This document shows positions 1-9,256 of a stretch of DNA of 64,000 bases, one piece after another. The DNA comes from Salmonella enterica subsp. enterica serovar Choleraesuis (GTDB lineage: Bacteria > Pseudomonadota > Gammaproteobacteria > Enterobacterales > Enterobacteriaceae), in assembly GCA_022846635.1 (NCBI GenBank), contig AP025685.1:3596001-3660000 (forward strand), written 5' to 3'. Position 1 is the stretch's first letter. The number at the start of each line of letters is the position of its first letter. The notes below the pieces were generated by a model. It was not told where the DNA came from and made no database searches. It saw nothing but the letters and a program-made list of their open reading frames with translations. A program made the position numbers and the translations under genes.

Positions 1-968
1 GTATCAACCACGGCGATAACGCTAACGTAGTCACGGATATCGGCGCAAACCAAACCAATATCGGCGAAGCATATCTTAACTGGCACTATGGTGACTTCCG
101 CCTAACCGCCGGTAACCAACGTCTGAATATGCCATTCCTCGGCGACTACGACTGGCGTATTACACCAATGCTGTATCAGGCGGTGGATATGGAGTATGGC
201 TCCGGCGACGACTTCCTGCGCGCCACCAAAGTCTGGCGCTTTAAGTCGTTTGGCAGTGAGCGCGTACAGCAGACAACAAATTACACCGAAGTCACGGAAG
301 ATACCCACGGTATGTGGGCGCTGGGCGCAGGCCACCACCTGCAGCTGGATAATGAAAAGCTGACCGGGCAGGTGTGGTACCAAAGCTATAATGACCTCGC
401 CAACATCTTTTATACCGAAGGCCACATCTCCTGGCAGCAGGCCCCACTGGCCCCAGACTTCGCGTTGCAGTACATCCGCGGTACCGGTGAAGGTAAAGAA
501 CTACTGGGTGAAGTAGATAACCGCACTTACGGCGCGCAGCTTTCGCTCTCTCTGACCAGCAACCTGCTGTGGACGCTGGGCTACGACCATATGTCAGCTA
601 ATGGCAATAGTTACGGTTACGGCTCGCTGGTGACGCCATATGCCCATAACACGTCCTCCGGCCCTATCTTTGCTCAGCCGTACTTTACCAGTACTCAGGA
701 TCTGGGCAGCGGTGATGCATGGGGTACCAATCTCAACTGGCAGATGAATGAAAATCTGATTATCGGCGGGCGCTACACCTTTATGGATTTAACCCCTACG
801 GTAAATAGCGGCAGTCGCAGTCAGTCTGAATACCTGGCCTATGCTATCTGGAACTTTGATGGCGCGCTGAAAGGGCTGAGCCTGAGCGATTTCTTTGGGG
901 TACAGACCTCGCCGCTGTATGGCAATGATTTCTGGCAGAACCGACTCACTCTGCAATACGACTTCTGA
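1..968 (+). CDS. OprD-family outer membrane porin, 3' part only
   Basis: The open frame runs in from the window edge (in phase from base 3) and ends at a TGA, so the N-terminus and signal peptide are outside. About 320 residues are visible. They have the alternating aromatic and polar pattern of beta strands, with features typical of OprD-type porins (for example LTAGNQRLNMPFLGDYDWR and LWTLGYDHMSANG) and a final strand ending in Phe (LTLQYDF), the usual BAM recognition signal. Such porins pass small organic substrates across the outer membrane; the substrate cannot be told here. It converges on the cut operon and is separated from it by a strong hairpin terminator. A role in choline or quaternary amine entry would be a guess from position only. 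Confidence 0.8.
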   Translation, partial: INHGDNANVVTDIGANQTNIGEAYLNWHYGDFRLTAGNQRLNMPFLGDYDWRITPMLYQAVDMEYGSGDDFLRATKVWRFKSFGSERVQQTTNYTEVTEDTHGMWALGAGHHLQLDNEKLTGQVWYQSYNDLANIFYTEGHISWQQAPLAPDFALQYIRGTGEGKELLGEVDNRTYGAQLSLSLTSNLLWTLGYDHMSANGNSYGYGSLVTPYAHNTSSGPIFAQPYFTSTQDLGSGDAWGTNLNWQMNENLIIGGRYTFMDLTPTVNSGSRSQSEYLAYAIWNFDGALKGLSLSDFFGVQTSPLYGNDFWQNRLTLQYDF

Positions 969-976
969 TATGCCAA

Positions 977-1003
977 AAGCCGCCCGCATCGCGCGGGCGG
1001 CTT
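977..1003. terminator. Intrinsic terminator, porin / SMR convergent junction
   Basis: An 11-bp perfect GC-rich stem (AAGCCGCCCGC, loop ATCGC, GCGGGCGGCTT) starts 8 bases after the porin stop codon. It lies between convergent genes and could act in both directions. Confidence 0.75.
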
Positions 1004-1050
1004 CACGATAGCCTGAATCGCCAGGTTTCATCCGTTCTGCTGCGACCAAA

Positions 1051-1380
1051 TTACATCGTAGAGAAAGTGTTCATAATCACGCCGCCGGAAATAATCAGCA
1101 GCATGGCGAACAACGCCGGAGCATCGGGCTTCTGCTTATAAAGAATCATTGAGCAGATAGTCACCCCAACGATACCAAAGCCACACCACAGAGAATATGC
1201 CACACCAACCGGTATATATCCCATCGCACGAGTCAGAGCGAAATAGCACAGCGCATAGGCCGAAATAACCAGCACCGACGGTGCCAGGCGACTAAAGCCG
1301 TGAGTCTTTTTAATCAGCGATGTTCCGGTAATTTCGGAGCCGATAGATAGCGCGAGCCATAAAAATCCTGCATTCAACAT
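1051..1380 (-). CDS. SMR (EmrE-like) transporter subunit, second of a pair
   Basis: A 109-residue protein with four hydrophobic helices, the size and shape of small multidrug resistance (SMR) inner-membrane exporters. The conserved membrane glutamate is in helix 1 (SIGSEITGTS), followed by typical helix-3 residues (GYIPVGVAYSLWCGFGIVG). It is the last gene of the cut operon, 18 bases after another SMR gene. Paired SMR genes often make heterodimers. SMR genes recur in choline (cut) clusters, where movement of choline or trimethylamine has been suggested; substrate and direction are inference here. The ATG is preceded by GAGGGAAC. Confidence 0.85.
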   Translation of the reverse strand: MLNAGFLWLALSIGSEITGTSLIKKTHGFSRLAPSVLVISAYALCYFALTRAMGYIPVGVAYSLWCGFGIVGVTICSMILYKQKPDAPALFAMLLIISGGVIMNTFSTM

Positions 1381-1398
1381 AATTCGTTCCCTCGATAG

Positions 1399-1806
1399 TT
1401 AGCCGGCAATATTTTTGTTAAGCGGAGCCAGTTCTGGAGCCTCCGGCTCCTCTTCCTCACTCCCCATTTTGGAAAACAGGTTCATGATGACAATTCCGCT
1501 GGCAATGACGGACATACCGATAACCGCTGCCATATCCGGATGCTGTCCGTAGAACACAATCCCAAGGCTCGATACCACCAAAATACCGGTGCCAGACCAG
1601 GTCGCATAGGCCACGCCGACCGGAATATCGCGCACCGCACGCGACAGCGAGTAATAACAGACGCAGTACAGCACCACTATCAGCGCCAGTAACGCAAATT
1701 TGGTATTACCGGTGCTGTTATCAAACATTTTCAGGGTTGAAGTGGCCGAGGTTTCAGAAACAATAACCAGCAACATCCATAGCCAGCATTTAGCTTTTGA
1801 AGACAT
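1399..1806 (-). CDS. SMR (EmrE-like) transporter subunit, first of a pair
   Basis: A 135-residue protein with four predicted membrane helices and the SMR glutamate in helix 1 (VIVSETSATS), plus DIPVGVAYATWSGTGI in helix 3. A roughly 20-residue charged C-terminal tail (EEEEPEAPELAPLNKN) makes it longer than its neighbour, as in asymmetric SMR pairs where one subunit has an extra tail. The start at 1806 is preferred over an ATG six bases upstream because GGAG then sits seven bases away. It lies 17 bases after the flavoprotein-like gene and is probably part of the cut operon. Transport of choline, trimethylamine or another quaternary amine is possible but unproved. Confidence 0.85.
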   Translation of the reverse strand: MSSKAKCWLWMLLVIVSETSATSTLKMFDNSTGNTKFALLALIVVLYCVCYYSLSRAVRDIPVGVAYATWSGTGILVVSSLGIVFYGQHPDMAAVIGMSVIASGIVIMNLFSKMGSEEEEPEAPELAPLNKNIAG

Positions 1807-1823
1807 AGTCATACTCCAGATAG

Positions 1824-2537
1824 TTAGGTGATATTAGGTTTAACGCTCAGACTCTTTAGGTAATCCGCCGCCGCATCGGTAAGGCGTACATCTTTGGTTA
1901 GAACCACTCCCGGATTGCGTTGAATTTCCCGCAGGGTAGTAAAACGCTGCCCGGGTTGAGGCTCGTCGCGAGTCGGGAGAGAAACCGCCGGTTGCTCCCG
2001 TTCGCTATGCTCGCCACGTGCCATCTCATCCAGCGAACAAAAAGTGATGCCCATATCCTGTAACTGCTGCAAAATCCCGGCAACATGGCGCTGATATCCA
2101 GGGTTATTCGCCAATCCGCGTATCTGATTTAACTCACTTTGCGGATCGAGATGGCAGCGCAGCGCCAGCACCGGTTTGCCCATCATTAACGCCCGGTGAA
2201 TCGTCTCTTCGGCCAGGTTACGCAAACAGCCGCTGGCCAGATTCGCCGCAGAAATACCATCGAGGAAAGGCAGCAACAGCGCCCGATAGCCCGCAGCGGC
2301 CTGAATATTCCGCAGCGCGTTATCATCCAGCTGGCACCCCAGCCCGCTTATCAGCCCGCCATGCTGCGCCATCCCCTCCGGCGTTAGCGCCACATGCCAG
2401 CACGCCTGAGGTACAGCGCTCAGTCGCTCAATGATTTCACGCTGATAACCTGTCGCCGCCTGAATAACCACCAGCGACGGCTGGCGCAGACGAGCCAGGA
2501 CTTCGTTAATTACGGCCTCACGCTCTTGTTCCGTCAT
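1824..2537 (-). CDS. Unrecognised microcompartment-associated protein, flavoprotein-like
   Basis: A 237-residue soluble protein between pduL and the SMR pair. Residues ~1-180 look like an alpha/beta Rossmann-type domain (VVIQAATGYQ near the start; ALLLPFLDGISAANLASG and KPVLALRCHL later), which recalls the flavoprotein / phosphopantothenoylcysteine-decarboxylase fold reported near glycyl-radical microcompartments. I could not match it confidently to a named family. A linker of ~30 polar residues follows, then a short C-terminal segment (VVLTKDVRLTDAAADYLKSL) that could form a helix. Position in the operon implies a role in choline microcompartment metabolism or assembly; no function is claimed. 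Confidence 0.6.
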   Translation of the reverse strand: MTEQEREAVINEVLARLRQPSLVVIQAATGYQREIIERLSAVPQACWHVALTPEGMAQHGGLISGLGCQLDDNALRNIQAAAGYRALLLPFLDGISAANLASGCLRNLAEETIHRALMMGKPVLALRCHLDPQSELNQIRGLANNPGYQRHVAGILQQLQDMGITFCSLDEMARGEHSEREQPAVSLPTRDEPQPGQRFTTLREIQRNPGVVLTKDVRLTDAAADYLKSLSVKPNIT

Positions 2538-2547
2538 CGCTGGCTCC

Positions 2548-3186
2548 TTAGCCGGCTACCGCTACCCGGTCGCCGTTACGCAGACCGGCGGCATTGGCTT
2601 CTTCGGTATCGATATGAAACTCCAGGGAGAAATCAGGATGAACCCTGACCACGACCTGGTCGAAAGTAAGCGCACGCTCACCGGTACTAACAACCTGCAC
2701 CCGCTGTCCATGATTTAGCCCTAACTGAGCGGCCTCTGTCGGCGACAGATGAATATGGCGCCAGGCACAGATAACCTGCCCCGACAGCGCCACATGCCCT
2801 TTAGGCCCAATCAATAGCGCATCGCCCGCACCGGCTAAATCACCGGACTCACGCAGCGGCGCACTTATCCCCAGCGCATAAGCATCGGCGCGTGAAATCT
2901 CAAGCTGGGTACGAGTACGTACCGGGCCGAGGACCCGAACTCGGGTCAAAGAGCCTTTTGGCCCTACGACGGTCACACACTCTTCTGCCGCAAACTGACC
3001 GGGCTGGCGCAGCGCTTTGAGCTCGGTCAGCCGGTAACCCGTACCGAAAAGCGTCTCAACATCAGCCTGGCTCAAATGAACGTGACGGTTAGAAATACCC
3101 ACCGGGATAGTTGCGGAGGATGTATGGCTTTGCTTTGCACCAGCGCCAAGCAGAGCATCAATCTGAGCTTTAAGCTGGCTGTCCAT
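2548..3186 (-). CDS. pduL: PduL-type phosphate acyltransferase (phosphotransacetylase) of the choline microcompartment
   Basis: A 212-residue PduL-family enzyme, unrelated to Pta, that converts acetyl-CoA plus phosphate to acetyl-phosphate, recycling CoA inside the shell. The two metal-binding histidine clusters are present: SNRHVHLS (His35, His37) and WRHIHLS. An FHIDTEEANA stretch typical of the family lies near the C-terminus. The first ~16 residues (MDSQLKAQIDALLGAG) look like an amphipathic encapsulation helix, followed by a flexible Ser/Thr linker. Its ATG overlaps the TAA of the upstream shell gene by one base, so translation is probably coupled. No acetate kinase gene is next to it. 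Confidence 0.92.
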   Translation of the reverse strand: MDSQLKAQIDALLGAGAKQSHTSSATIPVGISNRHVHLSQADVETLFGTGYRLTELKALRQPGQFAAEECVTVVGPKGSLTRVRVLGPVRTRTQLEISRADAYALGISAPLRESGDLAGAGDALLIGPKGHVALSGQVICAWRHIHLSPTEAAQLGLNHGQRVQVVSTGERALTFDQVVVRVHPDFSLEFHIDTEEANAAGLRNGDRVAVAG

Positions 3187-3638
3187 TATGATTTCTTCCC
3201 TTTTTTAGCCGTTGGATTTGCAGCAGGTACTGGCGCTACCGGGGGCTGCTTTTCAGGCTGTTGGGAAGGGAGCGTGGGCTTGTCCGATACCGGAGTCGAC
3301 TCGATGTCCAAAGCTGTAGATTGAGAGTGAGTGCCAACTTCACTTATAACTTGCTGCGGAGCCGGGCAGCCTTTTAATGTAGTTAGAAAATCCACAACGC
3401 ATGATTCCGGACGGGCAATAATCAGCGAACTCACCGGATGCTTGCCTTCCAGTATCCGCACCCCACTCTCAATTGCCGCATGAACCGCACTGACCTCGCC
3501 TTCCAGACAGAGGGTGACCAGCCCGGATCCAACCTTGCGATACCCCATCAGCTCCACGCCCGCCGTTTTGCAGGCCACATCTGCCGCCTGAATCGCGGCC
3601 ACCAGACCGCGGGTCTCTATCACGCCTAAACTTTTCAT
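3186..3638 (-). CDS. cmcE: BMC-H shell protein with long disordered C-terminal tail (CmcE-like)
   Basis: A 150-residue protein. Residues ~1-85 form one BMC (Pfam00936-type) domain (SLGVIETRGLVAAIQAADVA, GSGLVTLCLEG), the unit that makes hexagonal shell tiles. Residues ~90-150 are Pro/Ser/Lys-rich, end in KKGKKS and are probably disordered. The GRM2 choline shell of Klebsiella has one such extended hexamer protein (CmcE) in this same position after cutD, hence the name. The start is the ATG at 3638 because AAGGAG lies five bases upstream; an in-frame GTG six bases earlier overlaps that ribosome site. The gene is 12 bases after cutD. Confidence 0.88.
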   Translation of the reverse strand: MKSLGVIETRGLVAAIQAADVACKTAGVELMGYRKVGSGLVTLCLEGEVSAVHAAIESGVRILEGKHPVSSLIIARPESCVVDFLTTLKGCPAPQQVISEVGTHSQSTALDIESTPVSDKPTLPSQQPEKQPPVAPVPAANPTAKKGKKS

Positions 3639-3650
3639 GGTCACTCCTTG

Positions 3651-4598
3651 TTAGTGTCTGACCAGACGGATATTCATGCTGAATCCGTCAAAGAACTGCT
3701 CCAGCATCTGTAATTCTTCGGGCTGATATGAAGGGTCGTTATTTATTGGATAAGTCATCCCCAGCCGGTCATATTTTTTACGCCCCAATTGGTGATAAGG
3801 CAGAATATCTACCCGAGAAATATTCCCGCGCTTTGCCAGCTTCTGGATATATTCCATCGCGCCGGTAATGGCCTCCCAGGAGTCGTTATATCCACGAATT
3901 AACGGCATCCGGATAACCACATGCGCCCCGGAGTCCACCAGCCATTCAAGATTACGGCGAATACCTTCATTACCGATGCCTAATAATTTTTGATGCCGCG
4001 TACTGTCGACCTCTTTCAGATCAAACAGGAATGTATCGGTTACCGGTGCCAGCTTCTGATAATTAGCAAGTGAGGTCGTTCCCTGAGTCTCAATCGCCGT
4101 GTTGATCATCATCTTCTGGCATTCATCGAGCAGCGCGACGGCAAAATCGGTTTGCAGGCTCATTTCACCCCCGCCCAGCGTCACCCCACCGCCAGAAGAG
4201 ATATAGAAGTCGTAATCCTGCATAACCACTTCCATTAGCTGTTCTACGGTATAGTCCCGGCCCACAATATCGATAGCGTTCTGCGGACAAACCTGTTCAC
4301 ACTGGCGGCAACCGATACAGCTCTTATCCCGGTTAATACGATGACGCACGGCCCCATCGCTGCCGGTCATCATCAGATGAATACCGGCCGGGCAAACTTT
4401 GGCGCACTCGCCGCAATCTATGCAGCGGTCGTGGGAAAACATGACCTGGTGTTCTGCCTGAAGCCCTTCCGGGTTTGCACACCACGGACAACGTAAATTA
4501 CAGCCTTTAAAGAAAATAAGTGTGCGGATCCCTTCGCCATCATAAATAGAATATTTTTGAATATTAAAAATACGTCCGGTTAATTCACGCTGCGCCAT
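3651..4598 (-). CDS. cutD: Choline TMA-lyase activating enzyme CutD (radical SAM)
   Basis: A 315-residue glycyl-radical-enzyme activase that uses S-adenosylmethionine and iron-sulfur clusters to place the radical on CutC. The radical-SAM cysteines are Cys33, Cys37 and Cys40 (GCNLRCPWC). Two ferredoxin-like 4Cys motifs follow (CIDCGECAKVC from Cys59 and CIGCRQCEQVC from Cys94), the usual insert of this activase class. A GGGVTLGGGE motif is also present. It lies 65 bases after cutC with its own strong ribosome site, and a short hairpin sits in the gap. Pairing with the adjacent cutC makes the assignment firm. Confidence 0.96.
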   Translation of the reverse strand: MAQRELTGRIFNIQKYSIYDGEGIRTLIFFKGCNLRCPWCANPEGLQAEHQVMFSHDRCIDCGECAKVCPAGIHLMMTGSDGAVRHRINRDKSCIGCRQCEQVCPQNAIDIVGRDYTVEQLMEVVMQDYDFYISSGGGVTLGGGEMSLQTDFAVALLDECQKMMINTAIETQGTTSLANYQKLAPVTDTFLFDLKEVDSTRHQKLLGIGNEGIRRNLEWLVDSGAHVVIRMPLIRGYNDSWEAITGAMEYIQKLAKRGNISRVDILPYHQLGRKKYDRLGMTYPINNDPSYQPEELQMLEQFFDGFSMNIRLVRH

Positions 4599-4617
4599 AT
4601 TATCGCCTCTCCTTTAA

Positions 4618-4637
4618 ATCAGACGTCCCTGTCTGAT
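4618..4637 (-). promoter_or_regulatory. Stem-loop between cutC and cutD
   Basis: A 7-bp perfect inverted repeat (ATCAGAC, 6-base loop, GTCTGAT) in the 65-base gap, without a following T tract. It may stabilise or process the mRNA so that more CutC than CutD is made. That role is inference. Confidence 0.45.
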
Positions 4638-4663
4638 ATTTCCCACCACATTATTCCCTGTGG

Positions 4664-7600
4664 TTAGAATTCCTCGATTACCGTACGGCTGATAATTTCA
4701 TCCTGAACCTCTTTGCATAGTTCGACGAAATAAGCGCTATAACCGGCCACGCGAACAATCAGGTCTCGATATTTCTCTGGCTCCTGCTGAGCTTTTTTCA
4801 GGACTTCATTATCGACATAGCTGAACTGCATCTGACCGTTGCCCAGAATAGATGCGGTACGCAACAGCGTAATGAGTCCGTTTCGGCCTTCGCGGGTATC
4901 CAGTAACCCTTTGAGGAATTTGAAGTTGTGAACCATACCGATGTTCATGGTTTCAACATTCATCTTACTGACCGACTTAATTACCGCGGTTGGTCCATGA
5001 GTGTCTGCCCCTTGAGTCGGGCTGATACCATCAGAAAGTGGCATCCAGGCCAGGCGGCCGTTTGGCGTGGCGTTAGTCAGCTCGCCAATTGGTGTGTTGT
5101 TAGAAATAGACAGGGTGCCGTGGCTTAAGGTGGAATAGAGCATCTTATACTGGCGACACTCGCGCTCGGTCCACTCGGTAATGTCCAGCGCATACTGGTC
5201 AACATAATCATTATCGTTGCCATACTTCGGCGCATTCAGGCAATCGCGGCGCAGCGCTTCAAAACCTTCGAAGTTTGCCAGCAGCGCATCGCGAATCTGC
5301 TCCAGAGTATATTTACGGTCTTCGAACACCAGCTTGCGAATCGCCGCCATCGAATCCACGTAAGTCGCCAGACCAGAGAAGATAAGCCCCGGCCCGTGGT
5401 TAACCATCGCGCCCCCGGCCGCTACGTCTTTCCCTTTTTCCATGCAGCCTTCCACCAGCAGAGACATCAGCGGTTTAGGCGCTAAATCACGATGTACGCG
5501 CTGGCTGATAACCGTCCCTATAGCCGACAGCCGAACGATATGCGCTATCTGCTGTTTCACCGCCTGGTCGAAGGCCTCAAAGGTAGTCAGCTCGCGCAGG
5601 TCGCCGGTATCCAGCCCCTGATAACTATCGAACAGCACCATCCGGCCTCGGTTAAGCACAAACTCGATGGCAATCGGCCACTGGGTGTAACCGGTAGAAG
5701 TCCACTGATAGATACGCCCGGATTTCTGCGGCTCTACGCAGCCCATCAGGCAGTAATCCCGCGCATCTTCAAAATCGAAGCCTTTACGCAGCATCATCTT
5801 GATATGAGAGTCATCGAAATGGCAGGCCGGGAAGCCCATCCCCGCTTTCACCACATCAACAATTTTCTCCATATATTTCTGCGGTGACTGGTTGTGAATA
5901 CGGCAGGCCAGCGATGGCTGATACACCTTCACAAAGCGCACCGCATCCATCATCAGATAGGTCAGTTCATTACAGGCATCGCCCCCGCTGCGCTTCTGGC
6001 CGCCAATGGTAAGGTTGATAAACGGCTGATAACCGGCGAAGTATTTCGCTCCCGCCTCGCTGGACATCCACATCAATTCAGCACATTTGATGATAAAGGC
6101 CTGCATCAGTTCCAGCGCAGTTTCACGGGTCAGACGACCGGAAGCGATATCGGCTTCGTACATTGGCAAGCAATACTGATCCATACGTCCCAGCGACAGT
6201 CCGGTCTGGTTCTCTTCTACTTCAAACAGGGATTCGACCGTCCAGACGCTTTGCAATGCTTCCTGGAATGTTTTCGGCGGATTTGCCGGAACGTTGTAGT
6301 TTACCTCGGCAATGGTCAGCAGCTCGGCGCGACGCTGCGGATCCTGCTCCTGAGCGGCCAGAGTACGGGCATGCTCAGCGATGCGATGCGCATAGGCCAC
6401 TACGCCCTCACAGGTTTCGATAGCCGACTTGTAGTAGTAGATCCTATCGATATCATCCGGATTTTCCATGCTCAGAGCCGCCAGATGCGCTTCTGCTTCG
6501 GCTTTAATACCGTTCATGCCTTTGGTGAACAACAGAACGTCATAACCCGGACAGGTATCACCACCGCCATTGATCTGGTGATAAGAGAGATCGCTGACAA
6601 AGGTTTCGCCGCTAAATGCCCATACGCCGGCCTCGCGGTATTGCGCTTCACAGATCTCATCCAGCGATCGGCCTTCCCAGAATGGCACGATCTCTTCGCG
6701 GATCGTCCGTTTAACTTCTTCGCTAATTTCAAAAGGATCCTGTGGGCGGGTGCTCATGGTATCGAGTTCATCGCGCACCCAGCGCCAGGCGATATCCGGC
6801 GAGAATGCGCCTGCGCGCGCTTTACCGCACGGATGCCCGACAATCAGCTCTTCATCCTGGATAAGGATAGGAGCGGTTTCACAGGCGCGCCGGAATGCTT
6901 TGGCCCGCAGCAGAATGGTTGGCAGGCCTGGGTTAGCCTTAGTCACTTCGGTGAAAGCCAGCGCGCGGTAAACCGAAACGCTTGGGCGTGCTTCCAGGTA
7001 GCGATTACGCAGGCGCTGCAGTCGCGGGGTTAATCCTTCCATCAGGTCGGCGCTGGCCTGTGGTGCCGATGCTGGCATAGTTGAGGAGCTGTAACCTGAG
7101 GTACCGGCATACAGTTTCACCTGCAACACACCATTAAAATTCATCAGATTGCGGCGGGCATTCAGCAACAATGCAGACAGCGGATTCAACTCCCACGCCT
7201 TTTCATCAGCCACCCCACGGCACAGCGCGTCAAACATCGGATAACCCGCCTGCGGCGCAGACACCCGAACTTCACTCAATGCCGCCAGTTTGAGCCACAG
7301 AGACTCCACCAGCTCGCAGGCCTGAGCTTCGGTCAAACGGCCGCTTTCAATATCGCGCTGATACCACGGCAGTAAAGCTACGTCGAAGCCTTGAGGGTTC
7401 TGTGCATAACCATCGTTATCCAATAAAATTGCCAGCTGGAATAGATAAAACGCCTGGCAGGCCTCTTTGAAGGTCTGAGCAGGATAAGCCGGTACCCGGC
7501 GCAGAATTTCCGCGCTCTCCATTAATTCGGCTTTGCGATAAGCATTTGTTTCACGTCCGGCTAAAGCCTGAGCGTTATCCGCCAGACGGCCAGCCAGTGT

Positions 7601-8068
7601 CAGTAAAGCGTCACAGGCATAAACAGCGCTTTTGCATGCATTAACTTCATCCATACCGGCCCGGCTAACCGCACTGCCTAAAGCGTGGATCCGGCTTTCA
7701 AAGCGGTCTTTAATCGCCTGCACGCCGGTGCCGATAACCATCATATAGTCTGGCGATGCGTGGGCATCATTCAGGTTCAGGAACTGGAATACCGAAGGGC
7801 GCTGACGGGTAGCATCGTCATGGAAAATCGCACCGTGCGGCGTCGAACAGGCGCTACCAACAATCAGCTCATCTGGCTCCACGTGGGCCGGGAAGTTTTT
7901 CATCAGCGCCAGGAAACGACGCGCCGGTTTTACCGCATGAGGCGTTCCGGCAATATCACCATCAATCTGACTCAGTAACGCAGCGTGTTCGGTGCTAAGG
8001 GCGCAGCTGTGGCTCAACATTCTTTCGGCCAGCACTCGTACCCGAGGGGTTATCGTATATTGACTCAT
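4664..8068 (-). CDS. cutC: Choline trimethylamine-lyase CutC, long (type II) form
   Basis: A 1134-residue glycyl radical enzyme that cleaves choline to trimethylamine and acetaldehyde without oxygen. The active-site motif GCVEPQ places the thiyl Cys at 777 and the general-base Glu at 779; the radical Gly is 1109 in RVAGYSAYF, 25 residues from the end. Both sites are exactly 288 residues later than in the short Desulfovibrio CutC (846 residues, Cys489, Gly821, from memory), so the core is collinear and the extra part is all N-terminal. Residues ~1-280 resemble the first half of the same enzyme (see findings) but have no catalytic motifs; in GRM2 systems this extension is linked to encapsulation. 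The ATG has AGGAGAG upstream. Confidence 0.97.
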   Translation of the reverse strand: MSQYTITPRVRVLAERMLSHSCALSTEHAALLSQIDGDIAGTPHAVKPARRFLALMKNFPAHVEPDELIVGSACSTPHGAIFHDDATRQRPSVFQFLNLNDAHASPDYMMVIGTGVQAIKDRFESRIHALGSAVSRAGMDEVNACKSAVYACDALLTLAGRLADNAQALAGRETNAYRKAELMESAEILRRVPAYPAQTFKEACQAFYLFQLAILLDNDGYAQNPQGFDVALLPWYQRDIESGRLTEAQACELVESLWLKLAALSEVRVSAPQAGYPMFDALCRGVADEKAWELNPLSALLLNARRNLMNFNGVLQVKLYAGTSGYSSSTMPASAPQASADLMEGLTPRLQRLRNRYLEARPSVSVYRALAFTEVTKANPGLPTILLRAKAFRRACETAPILIQDEELIVGHPCGKARAGAFSPDIAWRWVRDELDTMSTRPQDPFEISEEVKRTIREEIVPFWEGRSLDEICEAQYREAGVWAFSGETFVSDLSYHQINGGGDTCPGYDVLLFTKGMNGIKAEAEAHLAALSMENPDDIDRIYYYKSAIETCEGVVAYAHRIAEHARTLAAQEQDPQRRAELLTIAEVNYNVPANPPKTFQEALQSVWTVESLFEVEENQTGLSLGRMDQYCLPMYEADIASGRLTRETALELMQAFIIKCAELMWMSSEAGAKYFAGYQPFINLTIGGQKRSGGDACNELTYLMMDAVRFVKVYQPSLACRIHNQSPQKYMEKIVDVVKAGMGFPACHFDDSHIKMMLRKGFDFEDARDYCLMGCVEPQKSGRIYQWTSTGYTQWPIAIEFVLNRGRMVLFDSYQGLDTGDLRELTTFEAFDQAVKQQIAHIVRLSAIGTVISQRVHRDLAPKPLMSLLVEGCMEKGKDVAAGGAMVNHGPGLIFSGLATYVDSMAAIRKLVFEDRKYTLEQIRDALLANFEGFEALRRDCLNAPKYGNDNDYVDQYALDITEWTERECRQYKMLYSTLSHGTLSISNNTPIGELTNATPNGRLAWMPLSDGISPTQGADTHGPTAVIKSVSKMNVETMNIGMVHNFKFLKGLLDTREGRNGLITLLRTASILGNGQMQFSYVDNEVLKKAQQEPEKYRDLIVRVAGYSAYFVELCKEVQDEIISRTVIEEF

Positions 8069-8104
8069 TGCACTCTCCTGAAAATGGTTGTCTTCCCCAG
8101 CCGC

Positions 8105-9256
8105 TTACATGGCATTAAACGGGGTGCCCGCGAAGGCGTGGCGATACAGCGCAGTTAGGGTTCTGGCGTCAACCGCCAGCGGATTCGTCGGGGTGCAGCG
8201 ATCTGCCCCGGCCAGCGCCACCATTTCCGGTAGGCGCGCTTCTAAAGCCTCGCGTCCGATTCCGGCAGCGCTCAGTGATGCAGGAATTTCCAGAGAATCC
8301 CGCAGAGTGGTGATAGCCAGCAGCAGGCTTGCAACCCCTTCCCGGGTTGTTGCCGCCGGCAGTCCCAGCATTCCGGCCAGCGCCGCATAGCGACGGGCGG
8401 CTGAGTTATCACAGCATCCGGAAAAACCGGCATTAAAGGCCACCACATGGGCCATTAGCAGTGCATTGGCCCGGCCATGGGGAATATGAAAAGCGGCACC
8501 CAGCGCGTGGGCCAGACTGTGGGTAATGCCCAGACCGGCATTCGTAAAGGCCATGCCCGCAATGCAGGAGGCGCTGTGCATTTTGGCTCTGGCATCCAGG
8601 CTATTACCCTGACGCCAGCATCCCGGCAGCCAGTCAAATACCAGCCGCACGGCTTTCTCTGCCAGCGCATCGCTAAAGTCACTTGCGTTGCGTGATACGT
8701 ATGCCTCCAGGGCGTGGCAAAGCACATCCATACCGGTATCTGCAGTCACGCCTGGCGGCACCGAGCTGACCAGCGTCGGATCAAGAATGGCGACATCCGG
8801 CAGCATAAAGTCATCCACCAGTACCTGCTTTTCCCCTTCAGCAGTGACCACCGAAAACGACGTCACTTCTGAACCGGTGCCGCTGGTCGTAGGAATAGCG
8901 ACAAACTGCGGACGCGGGCGCTGTGGATACTTCTGGCACAGCATAAACAACATGGCTTTGGCGGCATCGATAACCGAACCACCACCCAGCGCCACCAGCA
9001 GCTCAGGCCAGTGGCTATCCATCACTTTCATACCGCGCACCAGTTGGGCCACATCCGGGTCTGGCAGTACATCGTCAAACATCTGCCAGGCCACATTGCG
9101 CTGGTGCCAGGCTGAGATGATGCGGTCGGCCATACCGAACTTCACCATCGATTTGTCGGTAATCAACAGCGCCTGGCGGGCGGGCATATCCGCGACGCCT
9201 TCCAGCGCATTCACGCCAAATCGCACCTGAGGCCCGATAGCAAACTGATTCATCAC
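8105..9256 (-). CDS. cutO: Iron-type alcohol dehydrogenase CutO
   Basis: A 383-residue group III (iron-dependent) alcohol dehydrogenase that would reduce acetaldehyde to ethanol and regenerate NAD+ in the compartment. The NAD-binding GGGS motif is at residues 91-94 (VALGGGSVIDAAKAM). The metal-binding region is seen in TADTGMDVLCHALEAYVS and in GITHSLAHALGAAFHIPHG, with the expected Asp and His residues. Its ATG overlaps the TGA of the vertex-protein gene (ATGA), implying coupled translation. In choline microcompartments it balances the CoA-dependent aldehyde dehydrogenase. Confidence 0.93.
   Translation of the reverse strand: MMNQFAIGPQVRFGVNALEGVADMPARQALLITDKSMVKFGMADRIISAWHQRNVAWQMFDDVLPDPDVAQLVRGMKVMDSHWPELLVALGGGSVIDAAKAMLFMLCQKYPQRPRPQFVAIPTTSGTGSEVTSFSVVTAEGEKQVLVDDFMLPDVAILDPTLVSSVPPGVTADTGMDVLCHALEAYVSRNASDFSDALAEKAVRLVFDWLPGCWRQGNSLDARAKMHSASCIAGMAFTNAGLGITHSLAHALGAAFHIPHGRANALLMAHVVAFNAGFSGCCDNSAARRYAALAGMLGLPAATTREGVASLLLAITTLRDSLEIPASLSAAGIGREALEARLPEMVALAGADRCTPTNPLAVDARTLTALYRHAFAGTPFNAM

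Noticed and set aside
5894..7033. Long open frame on the plus strand opposite cutC (379 codons)
   Set aside because: It is antisense to a certain glycyl radical enzyme with motifs intact and has no recognisable protein features.
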